In this document: positions 13,601 through 24,984 of the stretch, one piece after another
Position numbering within the stretch: the stretch's first letter is position 1
How the letters are laid out: every line of letters begins with the position of its first letter
Origin: Entonaema liquescens
Lineage: Eukaryota > Ascomycota > Sordariomycetes > Xylariales > Xylariaceae
Assembly: GCA_902805475.1 (NCBI GenBank)
Contig: CADCSX010000005.1
Coordinates: 631,501 to 695,500, forward strand
DNA: 64,000 bases
Reading direction: 5' to 3'
Made by a program: the position numbers and the translations under genes
Notes under the pieces: model-generated
The model's input: only the letters and a program-made list of their open reading frames with translations
Database searches by the model: none
Told to the model about the DNA's origin: nothing

Positions 13601-15225
13601 TGTGATTAATGATGATTCTCACAGTACTGTTCAAATCTTAGTCGCTTACAATAGCGTTTACTGACCGGGTTGCTATCGTTTACAGGACGGCCTAGCGCTT
13701 CATATACTCGTCGACTCTCATCTCATACATAGCATAGACCCAATGGAAGGGTGGCATTCATCCATCACAATATCATCACTACGCTCAATATTACTGTACA
13801 TTTACTGTAGAATAATCATATAAATGCATCACGCTGTTGACACAAGAACGTCTCTGAAAGCAGGCCTTTGAACTCCGACCATACGGAATCCTACGATACA
13901 GCGACTAATTGAGCTACACTGACATCACATTATTTCGCATAATGCTCTCTGCGTTGGAATTGAGCCCTATCGTGTAATTATTCGCAATGGCACCATCATA
14001 TAATGTCATCAATTGTGAGTTTTGGACTCGAGCCAACCCATCCCCCGGTTTCCAACGGGGCGGACTCCGCATGATCCATGTACCTCCAGGTTCGATACTA
14101 TCATTACCCCTTTCGTTATATTTATGTTCTTGACTAAATCTCGACAGAACGTATATTAGTCTGACCTTCCCCACGGAACTAACGGTTAGGTACGTCCACA
14201 TGTCAAAGCGCCTGGCTAGCCAATCGTGTTGAATAGGTACCCATCAATGCATCTGTAGTGATGGTCTGAGAGTGGCGTTTTCAACCATTATTCTCGGAAG
14301 TTTGGTCTTCGAGTAACACATAGTACGGGAGGCTCATGCAGCTCGGGTTCTACGTACTTACTACCTATCCTCCTATGTATAATACGAAGGACGATGAACA
14401 ACCTATGATCTCACTACCAGTCCCATGCGGCTCAGAGCCTTACAGGGACGCGTGGCAAATGGCTCGGTAGCGTACACCGGATTGGCACTCCGCAACGGAG
14501 CCTCCATGTATAACGATTGGTGTGCGCACTCTGGTCGATTCTATAGGAGGAATCGCACACATGCTACCCTCAGCCAATAAGTAACCTTGGCGCAGGCATT
14601 AAGATGGATCTCCTCAAGTGGCAAAAACGATCTTGATAGGCATACGACCATGGCGTTCCCCAACAAATACATAGTAAATCATACTCCTGTATATACCATC
14701 GAGATTTCTAAGCATCTAAGTAGCATTAAGTGGTGGGTTTTCGTCTGTACTACCTCGCATAACTTATTTTATAGCCCCCTTTAAGCCTCCTTTTCGCCCC
14801 TTTTACTCCACACCAAGTGAAGCCACCAGAGACCCCTTTCCAAAATCTCAGGCATTTATTTCAAGAACACAACTGAAATTCATATTTCATGAATAAATGA
14901 TTAGGAATTAAAATTTGCGATAGCCATAGTAGTCAATCACTCTACTAAAACGAGGAGTCTGTCTTAACATGGGTACATATGCTGATGGTATTGATAGGCT
15001 AAGGCTCAACACCTCAATGAAAGAAGACTTAACCATTCACAATTGAATACTCTAGCTGTATAAGGATCTAAAGTATGTATTCAAGCTAAGTCCTAGAGCA
15101 TGTAACTCGGTATACTTCAATTTGAAACTACATTTGAAGCCACTTATACAGCAAATATAAATTCGCGTTGGCAAATGGAGCACGGGGGTTAAGCGGGCTA
15201 TATACTAGAGTTCATCTTTGGAGAT
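13601..15225. other. Intergenic region, no gene seen
   Basis: About 1.6 kb between the broken dehydrogenase and the sugar transporter. Only short frames without family resemblance occur. It probably holds the dehydrogenase promoter (right of 13600) and the transporter 3' flank. Confidence 0.6.
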
Positions 15226-17260
15226 TTAAACTTGGTCTTTGCTAACCGTTTGGGATATCTCTTCGTGATGGTTGACTTCCTCTTGGTGGATTTGCTTCTC
15301 GACAGCTTCCGTCGCGGCGTGGGCGCGCTCGTCATCTTCGAACACTATTTTCATAATTAGTCTAGGATACTTGACAAGAAGTCTTTGGAGGGTCATACAG
15401 AAGGCTAGTTCTTCTAGAGTGCGTCCCGAAGTTTCGGGCCAGAGGAAGTAGATGAGAACAGCCTCGACGGCAATCCAGCAGCAGTACACGATCAAGAATT
15501 TCCAACCGATACCAGTTACTGGATCTAAACCAACGGGATTGACGTTGGTACCGAAGAACTGCGTGCATATTAGTGAAACTAAAACCATGACAAAAGGTTT
15601 TTATAGATCCTACCTGAGCGGCTTTTCCGAAAAATTGGAAGACTGTAATTCCGCGAGCTCTCATCGCATAAGGGAAGATCTCAACGAGATACGCTAAGAG
15701 ATTATGATTAGAGCGTGATTCTCAGGGGGAATACCTGTAGGCACTTACTGTATGTAAGAGCATTGAAACCGATGTTGTAGGCGGGCTGGTATGCATAGAT
15801 CCAGAACAAGCAGAGTTTCCCCGACGCCGCTGAGCCTTTCACGATGGCCTCTGCTGAGGAGATAGTCCATGCGACGTAGATTACCAAGATTCCAATGATC
15901 GATGTCAAATACATAGTCCGGCGGCGGAACTTCATTACCAGAAGTGCGGTAAATACTGCGCAGACTAGACCCCAGACTTGGTTTCCGATATTGTATTTAG
16001 CCTGGAAGGAGGTGTCGGTGAAGCCGATTAGGTTAAGGATGTCTCCCAAGTAGTAGGAGATAACCACGTTGCCAGAAAGTTGAGACATAACTCCTACGAG
16101 TGAACCGATAAGTAGACGCTTTCGGTTTCCTGCCGAGCTGATTAAGTCCGACCAGGAGCGCTTCGAATGTTCTAACTCAATGGCGATAGTAGTCTTAATC
16201 TCAGCCATTTCCGCTTTCGCGAATTCCGAGTTCTCGTCACCCTCGGCATGATATGTAACTAGGACTTTAAAGGCTTCTTCGTATCGCTCCTTGCTGATCA
16301 AGAATCGAGGACTTTCTGGCAGGAAACTACGGAAGGTCAGTAAAGGGGGTTAATGATAAATAGACCCAAGCACACTTACAGAATTAAAGCCACTTGTAAG
16401 ATGGAAGGCGACATTTGAAGGAGAGAAGGCACTCTAGCATATACACGTTAGAACAGTCATTGGATTAACATCATATCAGGATATAAAATACCTCCAGGAC
16501 CTAGTAGGAAACGTTTGTTAGACTTTAACACATAGTGAAGACAGTTTATAGCAATAAACTTACCAATCTGATGGGATCTTCTGGGTTCCATAGGTCACGG
16601 CTGATGCCACAATGGCTCCAATGAAGTAAGCCGCATTGAATAGGGACGTTAAAATAGCACGCTCTCTAGGATAAGCCAGTTCTCCGATCAAACTCGATCC
16701 CGCAACAATAGCATAGGGAAGTCCGAATCCAATGATTAGCCGAGAGACGATATACATCGCGCCTTGAATTGTCGTTAGTTTTATGGGATCGTCATAACTT
16801 ATGCCGTTTATTCACGCACCATTGACAGAGAAACCTTGGATCAGGGACCCGATGATCATCGTTACACTACCAAACATCACACACCATCGTCGACCCAGGT
16901 TATCGTTAAGGAGCGGGATGAAAGGAAGACCGATGACGGAACCGAGCGGTAATGCGGAGGCCAAGATACCCTTGTAGCCACCTGTTGGGTGTCCGAAATC
17001 TATTAAGACGTCCGCGATTAGCTCCCATTTCCTCACTCTGAAGTTCTTCTTTCCTGAAACTTACATTCATACCACGCCGGAACCATCTGGACAGCATTGA
17101 TAATTTGCGAATCAAATCCGGAGGTCATTTCGATTCCCATTAGACACGGAAACAACATGAAGTACAGGTAGCGCAAATTCCTCTTCTTGTGCCATGGGAC
17201 CCTATCCTCCATCGCCATGCGATGGACGATATTGTCCGTCTGAGCGCCGCCGCCGACCAT
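15226..17260 (-). CDS. MFS sugar transporter (hexose/lactose permease-like)
   Basis: A major facilitator superfamily sugar porter of the plasma membrane, probably importing a sugar with protons. My model has nine exons: 17260-17065, 16999-16820, 16762-16564, 16500-16492, 16433-16380, 16326-15749, 15693-15614, 15558-15399 and 15344-15226. They sum to 1575 nt (524 aa) with every junction in frame. Family signatures in order are NLGRRW, SRLIIGFG, GELAYPRERAIL, PESPRFL, a central loop, GRT-type PETSGRTLEEL and a hydrophilic charged tail. Exon 4 is only 9 nt yet restores the conserved DWSWRVPSLLQ stretch. The last intron (15345-15398) is 54 nt and free of stops, so its retention would stay in frame. 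Substrate cannot be told from sequence. No catabolic enzyme gene adjoins it. Confidence 0.9.
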
Positions 17261-19045
17261 CTTGACGAACTTTTTCTCACGAAGTTAAAATTATTGACCG
17301 GGGTTATTTTTCGCGGAGAGAGACAAAGTCCGATGAGACAAGATCCGGTCTCTGGACTCCAGTGCTATCTATCTATCCCTACGGAATCGGGCCATGGCGA
17401 CGTGCTCGCCTCATATATAACTAAAGGGCTTCTTAGCTCGGACCGATTGTTCCAGTAGGATTCGGCGGTTAATAAGGCAATATAAGCTTATACCTGGATT
17501 GCGCGCAAATCACGAGAGGTTCGCGAGTAGCTACAGCCATTTTCCTATTTAGCCGCCAAGCCTGATTTCCAGACCCTCTCGTAAAGTACCAACCGAAGGG
17601 CACAGCAAATGGAGACCCCGGAATTTTACGACTTGTGGTCAGACAGGCGAATCTCCCCATTGGCCGACGAGGTTCCATCGCCACGTCCCATTTCTCCATG
17701 GTCGAGGTCGTTCGAGAAAAGGCCCGGAATAGTAAGACGGGCCCCCGCAATATCCCACACAGCATCCGCAATATATCCCTCGCTGTGGGACGAATTTTAA
17801 TATCTCTCCCGGATTCGACCTGTGTCCAAATTAATGAATGTTTATGCGTGATATATCCCGCCTTCAGCTCCATAACCCCCATGGGCAGGGCTGCCATGCA
17901 GAGCTCGCAGCCTGTCACAGCTCAGCTATCGTCTTGGCATCAGGCGAAGGGCCGTTTTGGACCCGGCTCGGCGGATGGTGGAACCGATAGTCTATATAGC
18001 TCTATTATAGACTTTAGAATGTTGTACGAAGATGGATTTGCCGACTGTAAGAACTTGTACGCATCAGGCACTTCCGACCATCCATCCCTATTCTCTTTGC
18101 TTTAACCCAGAAACTTTTATACAAAAGTCCTAGTTACGCAATAGGAACTTCTGTCACGTTTGCAGAGAGAATGTCTCTAATGTTAGGATGTTTACCCTTA
18201 TCTTTTGTCCCCATATATACAGCGCCATATCGACATGCGTCAAAAGTCCTGTAACCTCGCCTAAGCACAGGCCGCCTTTTGCGATATTGAACGAGTCACA
18301 GTCGTGTAGTCTTCGGACCTATTGCCATCAGCTGTTCCCACACTTGACGTTGCACACGATAAGCAGACATATACTCTTACAAATAGCAGTCCTATAAGTC
18401 GTCGATAAGTAGGATGGCAAGTGGAGTTGGAAACTTGAGGTTTTTACTTGTCCTCTTAACTCCGAGAGTCATTCCACCTTGGGTAAGCTGATTAGTTTAA
18501 TTCCCGTGAGAGTCTATCGCTATAACATCCCCTATTATAACTTATAATGAGACCTGGGTGCAATAAGACAACTTTACTTTTATCTTTATACATAGCTTTG
18601 TCTATGTTATGGCCGTACCAGTACACGCTAATACCAACGTGACGCGTTCATCGCGTTCTTTGGATGTGATGCTTGTTTTCTTCATCATATGTTGATATTT
18701 TTCTTTTCTTTAATATCAAACATTCCGAGAGAATTACTTCCCTTCTACAAAGGGTTTTAGAGTATGATTTCGATACCAGTTTAGAGACTACTTAACAAGC
18801 TCAGGCATCCGCCAGCGGTAGGTAAACCATACGTAGCAATTCTCTATTGATGAATCCGGTATCCGCATACCTCCTCTTGACGTTTCACCTAGCCCAAACT
18901 CGTCGGTCGTTACCAGTTCCCCTCTATAACATACCAAGGTGTATCTAATCCTCATTGCGGGGATACTCAACATGTTAAATGTGTTTATCAAAAGTCCACC
19001 CTAATGATAGAGCTTCGTAAACCCCGAAATCCTAACTCCTAGCTT
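17261..19045. other. Intergenic region with unconvincing frames
   Basis: Upstream of the transporter. Two overlapping open frames occur on opposite strands (17469-17918 minus, 149 codons; 17635-18105 plus, 156 codons). Neither shows a recognisable domain or clear protein-like composition, and I do not call them genes. The transporter promoter must lie in the first few hundred bases. Confidence 0.5.
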
Positions 19046-19978
19046 CTAGCCATCCCTGAACTCCAGGCTAGTTGGTGTTGTTTCAAATCCCTCTTGAAAC
19101 TCTCGCGCTGTTATCAAATGCGTCGTCATTACGTGTGCTGAACCTTCGCTCTCCTCCTTATAGTCATAATCCAATAGGAGGTGTTCCGTTCCAAAGTTTC
19201 TGACGCTGAGAGAACCAATTCCAGGTTGGAACATCTCAAAAAGGAATCCATATATATCTTTCATTTTTATTTGTTTCGGGGGTGTACTTGGCCCGGGTTT
19301 GTTAATTTGCCGACTCTCGAGCTCTGCTTTATTGATCAAGTATCTTGAGGAGGGTTTCAATAAGTTATCCAAGCGATAATCTACGTCTTTTTTGGTCTCT
19401 TCTAGGGTATTACTCGTCCGTAGAAGTGGGAAGCGGTATGAATCTCGGTGATGTTGAAATTCCGTATCCCCAAGATCTAGGAACGTGACGCCAAACACAA
19501 ACAAGTACATGTGTGCAATTTCATGGATATCAAGCGGTTTAGGGTTTCCCTTTTCAGACCGCTCTCTGCGATAGTTTTCCATGCGGGTTCTAAGAGCCTC
19601 CTCAACAGTCTCGGCTCTGGAAGAAGGGTCGGTGAAGTCACCCCAATACTGACGGGTAAGTGCTTTCTTGACTGTTTCGACTTCACGCACGGTAAAGTAC
19701 GGAATGCCAATAAAATATTTTGAATCAGAAGCCAGTTCTAAGCGTTCCTCTGAATCGAGATCGCTAGTATAATGGTATAGATCCCACACCAAAAGCTTGA
19801 TCTTATACCCGAAGCACTGATCACGTACTAGGTCTGCTATATTCACGCGCTTTTGTACAGAGGGTCGCGGCGGTGGTGGCTTCGGTCGTTGTGCCATTAG
19901 CTGTTGTGGCGGTTGCATTAGTTGTCCTAGTAGTGCTATAAGCGGCGGCAGTGGACAAGGAGATACATGTAAGGTCAT
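19046..19978 (-). CDS. Hypothetical protein, 310 aa
   Basis: An intronless frame of 310 codons whose family I do not recognise. Residues 1-45 are rich in P, Q and L (PKPPPPRPS). The rest looks like a soluble globular protein with many charged residues and no signal peptide or membrane segment. A segment around DIHEIAHMYLFVFGVTFLDL is the most hydrophobic part. HEIAH resembles the HExxH metal-binding pattern but has I-A in the middle rather than being set in a recognisable protease context, so it proves nothing. The start could be the first Met or the one at residue 16, 21 or 28. It stands alone, about 1.1 kb from the divergently oriented dioxygenase gene. Composition and length make it likely to be real. 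Confidence 0.6.
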   Translation of the reverse strand: MTLHVSPCPLPPLIALLGQLMQPPQQLMAQRPKPPPPRPSVQKRVNIADLVRDQCFGYKIKLLVWDLYHYTSDLDSEERLELASDSKYFIGIPYFTVREVETVKKALTRQYWGDFTDPSSRAETVEEALRTRMENYRRERSEKGNPKPLDIHEIAHMYLFVFGVTFLDLGDTEFQHHRDSYRFPLLRTSNTLEETKKDVDYRLDNLLKPSSRYLINKAELESRQINKPGPSTPPKQIKMKDIYGFLFEMFQPGIGSLSVRNFGTEHLLLDYDYKEESEGSAHVMTTHLITAREFQEGFETTPTSLEFRDG

Positions 19979-21105
19979 TTGTTGTCCGGGGTATCGATTC
20001 GATATGATTTTTCGATGAGAATCTTCGACCTTATAATAGTTACCTATTAATCTGATAACCAGGAGTAAGCTGTATGGCGAATTCTTCGGTTTCTAGATAG
20101 ACTAGCTTTTCGTGTATAGGTATTTAATACCAAAGACTTGATGATACTATCTCCAAATCTTAGGCCGTTACCTAGTATTATTCTAGGCTATGACAGTAGT
20201 TGGACGTAGGAGTACACCATAATATGGAAAACAACAGACCCTAATAAATTTATCCAGGCCAGTCTCAAAACTTACCTTTACCTATAGATACCTACCTACC
20301 TAGGTAACTGCTCGTACCTTCTCTATAGAACATGACGTTTATAGTTTCTATGGGCCCCTCAGCCCAGCAGGCGGAACCACTTCGTCCAGAGTTTGGCTTT
20401 TTGTCAGGTTGCACTCTTATAATATTACGGTGGTGATTTTTCGTGGGCTCTAGCGGTAAGCTAGTTCCAATATCAATAAAGGGTTGCAATAATGTCCTGG
20501 AGATTAGGCTTTCCATACGAGACTTTATGATAGCGTTGTCTTACACGAAAAAACCGTTAAACTGAAATAGCACCTTCATTAAGTAGGTATATAATGTATA
20601 TTGACGTCACAGATCCAGTCGTGCAGCTATATAAGCCCGCTTCCCTACCGTACGTACTGTAGATCGAATTTATAAGCTCAATCAACACGTTACTAGACAG
20701 GCTTAGATCTTTGACACCTCTATACGAATAGTCGCATCTGGTGCGTGATCACCTACTCTTTACGTTAACTATGTATAGGGTATAGTTAGGATGACTATAT
20801 GGATTAGATCCATATTATTTAACAATAGTAACAATAGCAACTTGTGTCGGATATGAGTTTACAGTGCCAATACCGTATCCGAAGGATGTCAGAAAAGGTG
20901 GCGCACGCGTCAAGCATGACTGCGTTTCGATACCTTTCTCTATATATCTGAAGGATAGTGATGTACTCAAGAACCCCGCATTTATAATTCGTAGCAACGT
21001 ACAACTACGATCGTATCCATCAGGTAGCCTTATGAGTTCATCGTAGTTGGTAATTAAGGATTCAAAACTTATCAGTATCCGAGAATATATTATAAGACTC
21101 TCAGT
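19979..21105. other. Divergent intergenic region
   Basis: Shared upstream region between the 310-aa gene (minus) and the dioxygenase gene (plus). It contains the CCTACCTACCTAGGTAA motif at 20290-20306, a type repeated across the window. A 74-codon frame at 20292-20516 (minus) has no recognisable relatives and is not called. Confidence 0.5.
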
Positions 21106-22361
21106 ATGACTCCAGAGCAAGATACAATTCCAGTGATAGACTTTAGTGGATGGCCGGAGGGCTCGGCAGCAGACAAGAAACGTCTTGGTAGCGAGCTAAT
21201 GGACGCATGCCGTCGAGTTGGCTTCGTGTACATTGCCAACCATGGTATACCGAACGACCTGCTCGAGGAAGCGTTCGGTTGGTCCAAGAAACTCTTTGAT
21301 CTCCCTGAGGAAAAAAAGATGCTTGCTCCCCATCCACCAGGTGAGTCCCGGACCTCAAAACAACGTGCAGACTGTTGAATTTATAATCTAGGCCCTTATG
21401 TCCACCGAGGATATTCCTGGCCAGGTCTGGAGAAAGTGTCGCAAGAGATCATTAACGATGGCGACGACGCAAAAGAGGCCGAGAATCGAAAGATCGTCGA
21501 CTTTAAGGTTGGTCTTTTTGAGATATGTTCACATCAACCTCTTATCCAATTTTCCTAAAGGGCGAATATTGAATCTCTGAATAGGAAAGCTATGAGATCG
21601 GTAGCGAGGACTTCAAAACGCAGCCGAACGTCTGGCTGCCCCACGACGTTCTCCCTGGTTTCCGGGAGTTCACAACGCACTTTTACTGGAAATGCCATGG
21701 AGTAGCGAAGGAATTGTTGCGCGCTTTGGCAATCGGCGCTGGCTTAGAAGACGAAGACTTCTTTCTACGCTTCCATAGTGGCATTAACGACCAGCTACGA
21801 CTGCTTCATTATCCACCGGTTGAAGCGGATAAGCTTTCCAGCAATGCTGTTGCACGGATGCCAGCCCATTCCGACTGGGGGACGATCACGATGCTTTTCC
21901 AGGACGATTGCGGCGGTTTGCAAGTCGAGCATCCGAATATGCCTGGTCGCTTTATTAATGCGACGCCAATGAAGAACGCACTAGTTATGAACGTCGGTGA
22001 TTTGCTAATGAGATGGAGCAATGGTGTGTATCTCGTATCTCCCTGGTGGTCAGTGCTCTCGAATATTAATGATTCGCTAACCAAAAACTCTTCAGACTTC
22101 TTGAAATCGACTCTTCACCGCGTTACTCTCCCACCAGTGCAAGATGATATAGGAACCGACAGAAAGCTCATGACTAAAGCGAGATACTCCATTCCTTACT
22201 TCGTCATGCCGGACGAGGAGTCCGTTATTGAATGCTTGCCCATTTTCACAGATGAGGAACACCCCATCAAATATCCGCCCGTTGTGCAGGATGATTACCG
22301 ACGAATGAGGGCGAAGGGTCTATATGAGGAAGTGGCTGATAGTTCAATACAAGTCTCATAA
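21106..22361 (+). CDS. Fe(II)/2-oxoglutarate-dependent dioxygenase, IPNS-like
   Basis: A non-haem iron oxygenase of the isopenicillin N synthase / gibberellin oxidase superfamily. Exons 21106-21340, 21392-21507, 21585-22023 and 22096-22361 give 351 aa. The N-terminal DIOX_N part has IPVIDFSGWPEG and RRVGFVYIANHGI. The catalytic domain shows the iron facial triad H212-x-D214 (AHSDWGTIT) and H271 (STLHRV), and R293-x-S295 (RYS), which binds the 2-oxoglutarate carboxylate. All key residues are present, so the enzyme should be active. Substrate is unknown; fungal relatives act in secondary metabolism or in breakdown of small molecules. Intron 1 has a CTAG acceptor, intron 3 a CGCTAACC branch point. 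No biosynthetic core enzyme lies nearby. Confidence 0.92.
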
Positions 22362-23576
22362 TATCGATACTGAGATACAGGATTGTTTAGCACCGGATAA
22401 TGATTAACGAGAAATCTATTATGTTGTTCGCGAATTGTAACAGGAAAATCCTACGTTCGTTAGGGGTTAAAAGTTACTTAAGCACATTAAAGGTACCAAG
22501 TATGTATGCGTTTGAGATAAACTGATATTAAAATATAAAATTTGGGAAAATATACTGAATCTTGAGAATGGATGAGTTTTATACCTCCTAATACGTATAA
22601 AATTTAATGCTTGTCGTCAATATTGAGTATAGGCAGATATACGCGTAAATCGTGTTAAAAGTCTTAGGGTATTATTCTTTGCAGTATTATTCTTTGCATT
22701 ACCCACAAGTACCTCCCGATCACTGACTGCAACTGCAGTTCTGCAGAATGGAATTTGGAGAGATCTGAATGGGTACATCCAAGCACGTACCTCATTATGA
22801 TAAAGTTACCTCCTACCTATTTCTTTAAGCTCTCCAATTTTACGCAAGTAAAACACCCAATCAAATCGGCCCCCAAACTCTTCTAACCAATTGCAACTTC
22901 CTATTTCGCTAGGGCTGGGTTTAAGCGCTGGGTTTAGCGCCTATCAAAACAGCGTAGCGCTTGGCCACGCAGCCCAGAGTCCCGGCGCCATTTCGCGGAA
23001 GTCAATCGAGTCCCGTACAACTACCCATCTTCATTCATGATTGGATAATTCTCATCGACGCCGAGTAGCCGGGCGAAGTGTAGATAGCAAGGTCTAGCTG
23101 CGGGTTATCCCTTCTGCAAACACAGGATATATGGACAACATAGGTACCCTACATATGCAGCTTGATCGCCCCTGAGATGATGGCGGCCAAAAAAGCGACC
23201 TTCTGTCGATCGCGTTTCGAGGACATTTTCCAACTTTACTTTACCTACCTCTCCTCCATGATTTCGGTGCTTATTATTTTAATAAAATTGTATGTCTACG
23301 ACTGTTGGATATAAAGGGAAAAAACATCTTATCTATATCCTATAATTATTTTATATACCTCTTATGGTAGTACGATCCATGTAAGTGCGAAATGAATGCG
23401 GGGCTATGGCACGTTGACGATCCTTCGCGGTCAACTTCAACCGCAGCCGCTTCAACTTACCCGGTCTTATATCTATTTCAAAACTAACACGGCAAATGAT
23501 AGTGTTCAAGCTTCACCTTCCTATAGCTTAATTTAAGCTTCGTCTGTGTTAGAAGTTTGAGGATCACTATAGCATA
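22362..23576. other. Intergenic region with short tandem GC-rich repeat
   Basis: No gene seen. At 22914-22938 two near-identical units (GCTGGGTTTAAGC and GCTGGGTTTAGC) stand in tandem, followed by further AGCGC/GCGCT motifs up to 22970 that could fold. The right part should contain the AIM24 promoter. Confidence 0.55.
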
Positions 23577-24984
23577 ATGGCTACTCAATACTATTCGCGT
23601 ACGTCGTTATCCGTTAACTAGCTAATATACCTCGGCTTTTGGATGCTAGAACTAACAGTGATTATATAGCACCTCCCGGCACGAATGGCTCAACAGGTAT
23701 GCCATCGCATTTAAACCACAAACTCTTACTAGCAATAGTAAACTGACTAGAACAGCTATATCACCACAGAACAACTATCCACAACCGCCAACCTCCCCGC
23801 CCGCGAACAAACAGTACTACCCGCGGCCGCCAGACGGAGCTAATTACGCTCCGCCCCAAGCTCAGAGCTACCCCAAACCTCCGCAACAAGCATATCCAGT
23901 TCCTGTACAGCAACAGTATCCCCCGCCTCCGCAACAAGGTGTATCTCCACCACCCAACGCCGGAACTATATACCAGCCTCCACCTCCGCCTCCTCAGTCA
24001 GCACAACACGGTCCCCTACCGATTCGAAGTGAAGGTGCTCTGACACCGCCAAGTGGAGCTGCGCCCGCATATGGGGATGTAGCACCTAAGGCTTCAGAAG
24101 GATTCCCGAATGAGAAGGCCCAAAGCATCTTAGGAACAGGACCGACACACGCGCGAACATCATCCAACCCCGCGGCGCCTCCGCCTGCGCCTGCACCCGC
24201 ACCTGCGCAATTTCAGGGCGCCGCTGCGACATTGGATGATGTGGGTACATTTAATGGCGGTTCATACCGCATTAGTCATAGGGACTGCAATACGATAATC
24301 ACGATCCAACTAGCTATGGGGTGCCCGATAACTGCAAAGCCAGGAGTACTGATTGCCATGAGCCCCACCATTACGTTGAAGGGCGAGTACAAATTCAGCA
24401 TGAAGAAGTTGATGGCTAGCGGTACCGATTTAGGACACTCGACTTTCATCGGTCCTGGGGAGCTGCTACTCGCGCCTAGCATGCTTGGCGACATGACCAC
24501 CATCCGCTTGACAGGAGAGGAGTCGTGGAGCGTTGGTAAAGATGCTTACGTCGCCAGCACTCAGGGTGTCCATCGCGACTACAAGCGCCAAGGACTTGGC
24601 AAAGCCATGTTCAGCGGGGAAGGTCTATGGGTCCACAAGATCACAGGCGTCGGTCTGCTTTGGATTACTAGTTTCGGCGCGATCATCCGTAAAGATCTCG
24701 CTGATGGCGAGAGATATATCGTTGATAACGGACATCTGGTGGCCTGGAATGTCAAATATGTGATGGAACGCGTAGCTAGTGGCGGTATCATGGGTGGACT
24801 GGCTAGCGGAGAGGGGTTGGTCTGTAAATTCACAGGGCCTGGCACCGTGTTCCTGCAAACGAGAAACCCGGTAAGTAGTTGCGTTTTCCTTATTTCCCCC
24901 GCTTCATTTTCGATGGCTCCAAACTAATATATCGTATAGAGAGCGTTCAATGCCTACATGACGGGCAATGCGGCACCGCCGTAA
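23577..24984 (+). CDS. AIM24: AIM24 family protein with proline-rich N-terminus
   Basis: Exons 23577-23598, 23670-23696, 23756-24870 and 24940-24984 give 402 aa, with every junction in frame. Residues 1-160 are proline/glutamine/tyrosine-rich (QQQYPPPPQQG, PPPPPPQS, an APAPAPA run) and probably disordered. From about residue 175 the AIM24 (Mito_biogen) beta-sandwich domain follows, with FNGGSYRISHRDCNT, the GCPITAKPGVLIAM strand-turn region and the VFLQTRNPRAF end. In yeast Aim24 is a mitochondrial inner-membrane protein that supports MICOS. Filamentous fungi also have cytosolic-looking paralogues with long Pro-rich leaders, and this one lacks an obvious targeting presequence, so its place in the cell is uncertain. 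The first two exons are very small (22 and 27 nt). Confidence 0.88.

Noticed and set aside
13862..13925. tRNA-like string on the minus strand (TAGCTCAATTAGT ... GAGTTCAAA)
   Set aside because: D-arm, T-arm and acceptor stems do not pair; no anticodon stem can be drawn.
17469..18105. Overlapping 149- and 156-codon frames on opposite strands
   Set aside because: No domain, no clear codon bias, mutual overlap, no splice support.
20292..20516. 74-codon frame on the minus strand
   Set aside because: Too short, no recognisable family and no flanking exons with matching phase.
20815..21120. Two minus-strand frames just before the dioxygenase
   Set aside because: Overlap its promoter and each other; low-quality composition.
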